In this document: piece by piece, positions 5,136 through 7,192 of the stretch
How positions within the stretch are numbered: the first letter of the stretch is position 1
How the letters are laid out: each line of letters begins with the position of its first letter
Position numbers and translations under genes: made by a program
The notes under the pieces: model-generated
What the model was told of the DNA's origin: nothing
The model's input: only the letters and a program-made list of their open reading frames with translations
Database searches by the model: none
From: an uncultured Aquincola sp.
GTDB taxonomy: Bacteria > Pseudomonadota > Gammaproteobacteria > Burkholderiales > Burkholderiaceae
DNA: 7,192 nucleotides
Reading direction: 5' to 3'
Assembly (NCBI GenBank): GCA_937883885.1
Contig: CAKZXL010000013.1
Span: forward strand, 1-7,192

Positions 5136-6182
5136 TCAGCCGTTCTTGATGCGGGCCACCACCGCCTGCGCGAACTCGGGCGTGCTGGCCTTGCCGCCCA
5201 GGTCGCCGGTGCGCACCTGATCGACGTTCAGCGTCTGGTCGATGGCGGTGCGCAGCTGGGTCGCCAGGTCTTGCCGGTTCACGTGGTCCAGCATCATGGC
5301 CGCGGCCAGCATCAGCGCCACCGGGTTGGCCTTGCCCTGGCCGGCGATGTCGGGCGCCGAGCCGTGCACCGCCTCGAAGATGGCGGCATTGGCGCCGATG
5401 TTGGCGCCCGGCGCCATGCCCAGGCCGCCCACCAGACCGGCCACCAGGTCGGAGATGATGTCGCCGAACAGGTTGGTGGTGACGATGACGTCGAACTGCC
5501 AGGGGTTGAGCACCAGCTTCATCGCGCAGGCGTCGACGATCACCGTCTCCAGCTCGAACTGGCCCTTGTACTTGCTTTCATACAGCTGCTGGCCGGTTTC
5601 CAGGAAGATGCCGGTCAGCGCCTTCATGATGTTGGCCTTGTGCACCAGCGTCACCTTCTTGCGGCCGTTGGCCACCGCGTACTCGAAGGCGAACTCCAGC
5701 GCCCGGCGGCTGCCCTGCCGGGTGTTGATGCCGGTGGCCATGGCCACGGCGTGCGGGTCGTTGTCGATCTGCACGTAGTGCTCGTGGCCGATGTACAGGC
5801 CTTCGAGGTTTTCGCGCACCACCACCAGGTTGACCTTCTCGTAGCGGCCACCGGGCACGATGGTGAGTGCCGGGCGCAGGTTGGCGTAGAGCTGGAATTC
5901 TTCGCGCAGCCGCACGTTGGACGAGCGATAGCCGCCGCCCGAGGGCGTTTCCAGCGGGCCCTTCAACGCCAGCCGGGTGCGGCGGATGCTGTCCAGCGCC
6001 GCCTTGGGCAGCGGGTCGCCGGCCGACTTGACGCCGGCCAGGCCGGCCTCCTGCCGGTCCCATTCGAAGGGCGCGCCCAGCGCGTCCAGCGCCGCCAGCG
6101 TGGCGTCGACGATTTCAGGGCCGATGCCGTCGCCCGGGATGAGCGTGGCGGGAATGGGGGTGGAGGTGGTGGCAATGGACAT
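5136..6182 (-). CDS. NAD-dependent isocitrate dehydrogenase
   Basis: A 348-residue member of the isocitrate/isopropylmalate dehydrogenase family. It oxidises isocitrate to 2-oxoglutarate and CO2 in the TCA cycle, in the cytoplasm. The nucleotide-fold start IPGDGIGPEI (15-24) is clear. Isocitrate rather than isopropylmalate is indicated by S87-x-N89-x3-R93 (SSNVRLR), with R103 (NLRP) and R123-ENLEGLY130. K182-AN, D217, D241 and D245 supply the catalytic lysine and metal ligands. HGSAPDIAGQGKANP (273-287) has Asp278, where NADP enzymes have Lys, so NAD is predicted. The start is not settled: ATG 6182 gives the expected N-terminus, while ATG 6212 would add 10 residues (MNRHRSSPSA). Neither has a clear ribosome site. 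The open frame continuing to 6698 overlaps the GGDEF gene and is a shadow. The gene follows the GAF-GGDEF gene by 86 bp on the same strand. Confidence 0.93.
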   Translation of the reverse strand: MSIATTSTPIPATLIPGDGIGPEIVDATLAALDALGAPFEWDRQEAGLAGVKSAGDPLPKAALDSIRRTRLALKGPLETPSGGGYRSSNVRLREEFQLYANLRPALTIVPGGRYEKVNLVVVRENLEGLYIGHEHYVQIDNDPHAVAMATGINTRQGSRRALEFAFEYAVANGRKKVTLVHKANIMKALTGIFLETGQQLYESKYKGQFELETVIVDACAMKLVLNPWQFDVIVTTNLFGDIISDLVAGLVGGLGMAPGANIGANAAIFEAVHGSAPDIAGQGKANPVALMLAAAMMLDHVNRQDLATQLRTAIDQTLNVDQVRTGDLGGKASTPEFAQAVVARIKNG

Positions 6183-6255
6183 GGCAGAAGGGCTGGATCG
6201 GTGACGGTTCATGGTATGCCATGCCCGGGCCCGCCAGCCCCTTTCAGGGCCAAGA

Positions 6256-6273
6256 ACTGATTGAAATGTCAGT
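6256..6273. repeat. A/T-rich inverted repeat at the end of the GAF-GGDEF gene
   Basis: ACTGA (6256-6260) and TCAGT (6269-6273) flank eight bases and overlap the stop codon of the GAF-GGDEF gene. It is an unusually A/T-rich island in this window. On the minus strand the stem is followed by TCTT, so it may be a weak terminator or part of the promoter region for the isocitrate dehydrogenase gene. Confidence 0.3.
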
Positions 6274-7192
6274 CGCCCTGGCGGCCGGCCACCAGGCGCA
6301 GCGCCGGGGCTTCCAGCAGCTTGCCCACCATGTTCACGCGCCGCTCCAGCCGTTCGGCGGCCAGGCGCTGCGCCCGGTGCGCACGGCTGTAGAGCTGCGC
6401 GGCCGAGACCACTTCGTCGTCGTACGCGCCCACGCCCAGCGACATGCTCACGCCCAGCGATTCGCCATCGCCCAGCTGCACCGGCTCGGCCATCGCGGCC
6501 TCGATGCGGGCGGCCAGCGCGCCGGCCTCGGCTTCGGCGCCATGGCGCATCACGATGCCAAATTCGGCCTGGCCCAGGTGCGCCAGCAGGTCGCCCACGC
6601 GCACCTGATGGCCCAGCCGGCGGGCCACCTCGCGCAGCACGTCGTCGGCGATGGCGCGGCCGAAGCCGGTGGCGATGTCGCGGTGGCCGTTGATGCACAG
6701 CGACAGCACGCTGAAGGGCTCGCCGGTGCGCATCGAATATTGCAGCTCCACGTCCAGCGCTTCGTCGAAGCGGCGGCGGTCGGCAATGCCGGTGACCGGA
6801 TCGGCCTTGGCCGCCCGCGCCAGCGAGACGGCGCGGTAGTGCGCCAGCAATGCGGTGCCGGCCAGCACGGCGGCGTCCTGCAGGCGCTGCACTTCGGCAG
6901 CGCCAAAGGCATGGGTCTTCGGCGACAGCACGCCCAACGTGCCCAGCAGCTGGCCGGCTTCATCCACCAGGGCCAGGCCCGCATAGCTGCGGGCGTTGGG
7001 GGCGGCGGCGCGCAGGGCGGTGGTCGCGGCGCTGCCATCGGCTTGCAGATCGTCGATCACGCACAGCGCCTGGCCCGCGTGCGCAGCAGCCGGCTCGGCC
7101 TGCGGCGAATCAAGCCCCACCGAGGCCTTGAACCACAGCCGGTCGGCATCGAGCAGGCCCAGGAAGGCCACCGGCGCACCGGTCAGCGCCGC
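6269..7192 (-). CDS. GAF-GGDEF protein with degenerate GGDEF site, C-terminal part (cut by right edge)
   Basis: The frame is open to the window edge, giving 307 residues, so the N-terminus is missing. The first part (about 7065-7192) reads as the start of a GAF sensory domain (LTGAPVAFLGLLDADRLWFK, then ASVGLDS), which continues to about 6840. A GGDEF domain follows: DPVTGIADRRRF (canonical DxLTGLxNRRxF), an ADDVL segment (canonical GDxxL), and SMSLGVGAY near the end. The signature is GQAEF (6560-6574) instead of GG(D/E)EF. The metal-binding DxD stretch is CIN (6689-6697). Both changes predict loss of diguanylate cyclase activity. The inhibitory-site motif RVGD (RxxD, 6590-6601) is kept at the canonical five-residue spacing from the signature. 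It may therefore bind c-di-GMP as a receptor or partner protein. Membrane segments or other sensors in the missing N-terminus cannot be judged. Confidence 0.87.
   Translation of the reverse strand, partial: AALTGAPVAFLGLLDADRLWFKASVGLDSPQAEPAAAHAGQALCVIDDLQADGSAATTALRAAAPNARSYAGLALVDEAGQLLGTLGVLSPKTHAFGAAEVQRLQDAAVLAGTALLAHYRAVSLARAAKADPVTGIADRRRFDEALDVELQYSMRTGEPFSVLSLCINGHRDIATGFGRAIADDVLREVARRLGHQVRVGDLLAHLGQAEFGIVMRHGAEAEAGALAARIEAAMAEPVQLGDGESLGVSMSLGVGAYDDEVVSAAQLYSRAHRAQRLAAERLERRVNMVGKLLEAPALRLVAGRQGD

Noticed and set aside
6239..6249. Small hairpin CCCTTTCAGGG between the GAF-GGDEF and isocitrate dehydrogenase genes
   Set aside because: The stem is only 4 bp with a 3-base loop and no T-run follows, so it cannot be called a terminator.
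3623..6260. Long plus-strand open frames (3623-5080 and 4719-6260)
   Set aside because: Both are antisense to the FeeM-PilZ and isocitrate dehydrogenase genes, have shadow composition rich in His/Gln/Arg, and lack ribosome sites.
6183..6698. N-terminal extension of isocitrate dehydrogenase by over 170 residues
   Set aside because: The added sequence overlaps the GAF-GGDEF gene in another frame, is Arg/Gly/Pro-rich, and the family starts just before IPGDGIGPEI.

Overview
The window is very GC-rich bacterial chromosome with strong G/C preference at third codon positions. It carries an intracellular PhaZ1-type polyhydroxybutyrate (PHB) depolymerase, a eukaryotic-like NAD-type isocitrate dehydrogenase and a SulP transporter. 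Together these suggest a betaproteobacterium of the order Burkholderiales, from the Rubrivivax/Leptothrix/Ideonella/Roseateles side. This is inferred from protein resemblance, not from a search. No mobile element, tRNA, rRNA or CRISPR array is visible, so this looks like core chromosome.

Layout from left to right. (1) The N-terminal part of a SulP anion transporter (minus, cut by the left edge). (2) A 194-bp divergent spacer with a nested inverted repeat. (3) A small one-domain cupin (plus) that converges on (4) a GST-like protein (minus). (5) A 79-bp divergent spacer holding a 37-bp dyad that reads as two back-to-back sigma-54 type -24/-12 promoters. (6) phaZ (plus), which ends 3 bp from the end of (7) a fusion of a FeeM-like N-acyltransferase domain with a PilZ (c-di-GMP receptor) domain (minus). 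(8) A 256-bp spacer rich in hairpins. (9) An NAD-dependent isocitrate dehydrogenase (minus). (10) The C-terminal part of a GAF-GGDEF protein (minus, cut by the right edge) whose GGDEF active site is degenerate but whose RxxD inhibitory-site motif is kept.

Themes. Carbon storage and central carbon flow are represented by phaZ and isocitrate dehydrogenase. Two separate proteins point to c-di-GMP sensing: the PilZ fusion and the degenerate GGDEF protein with an intact I-site. The observations most worth following are the FeeM-PilZ architecture, which would let c-di-GMP control an acyltransferase directly, and the symmetrical divergent sigma-54-like element between the GST and phaZ genes. A functional link among all these genes is not proven by their position, because the window holds several short divergent and convergent units rather than one operon. 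The many other long open frames are antisense or frame-shifted shadows typical of GC-rich DNA and are not annotated.
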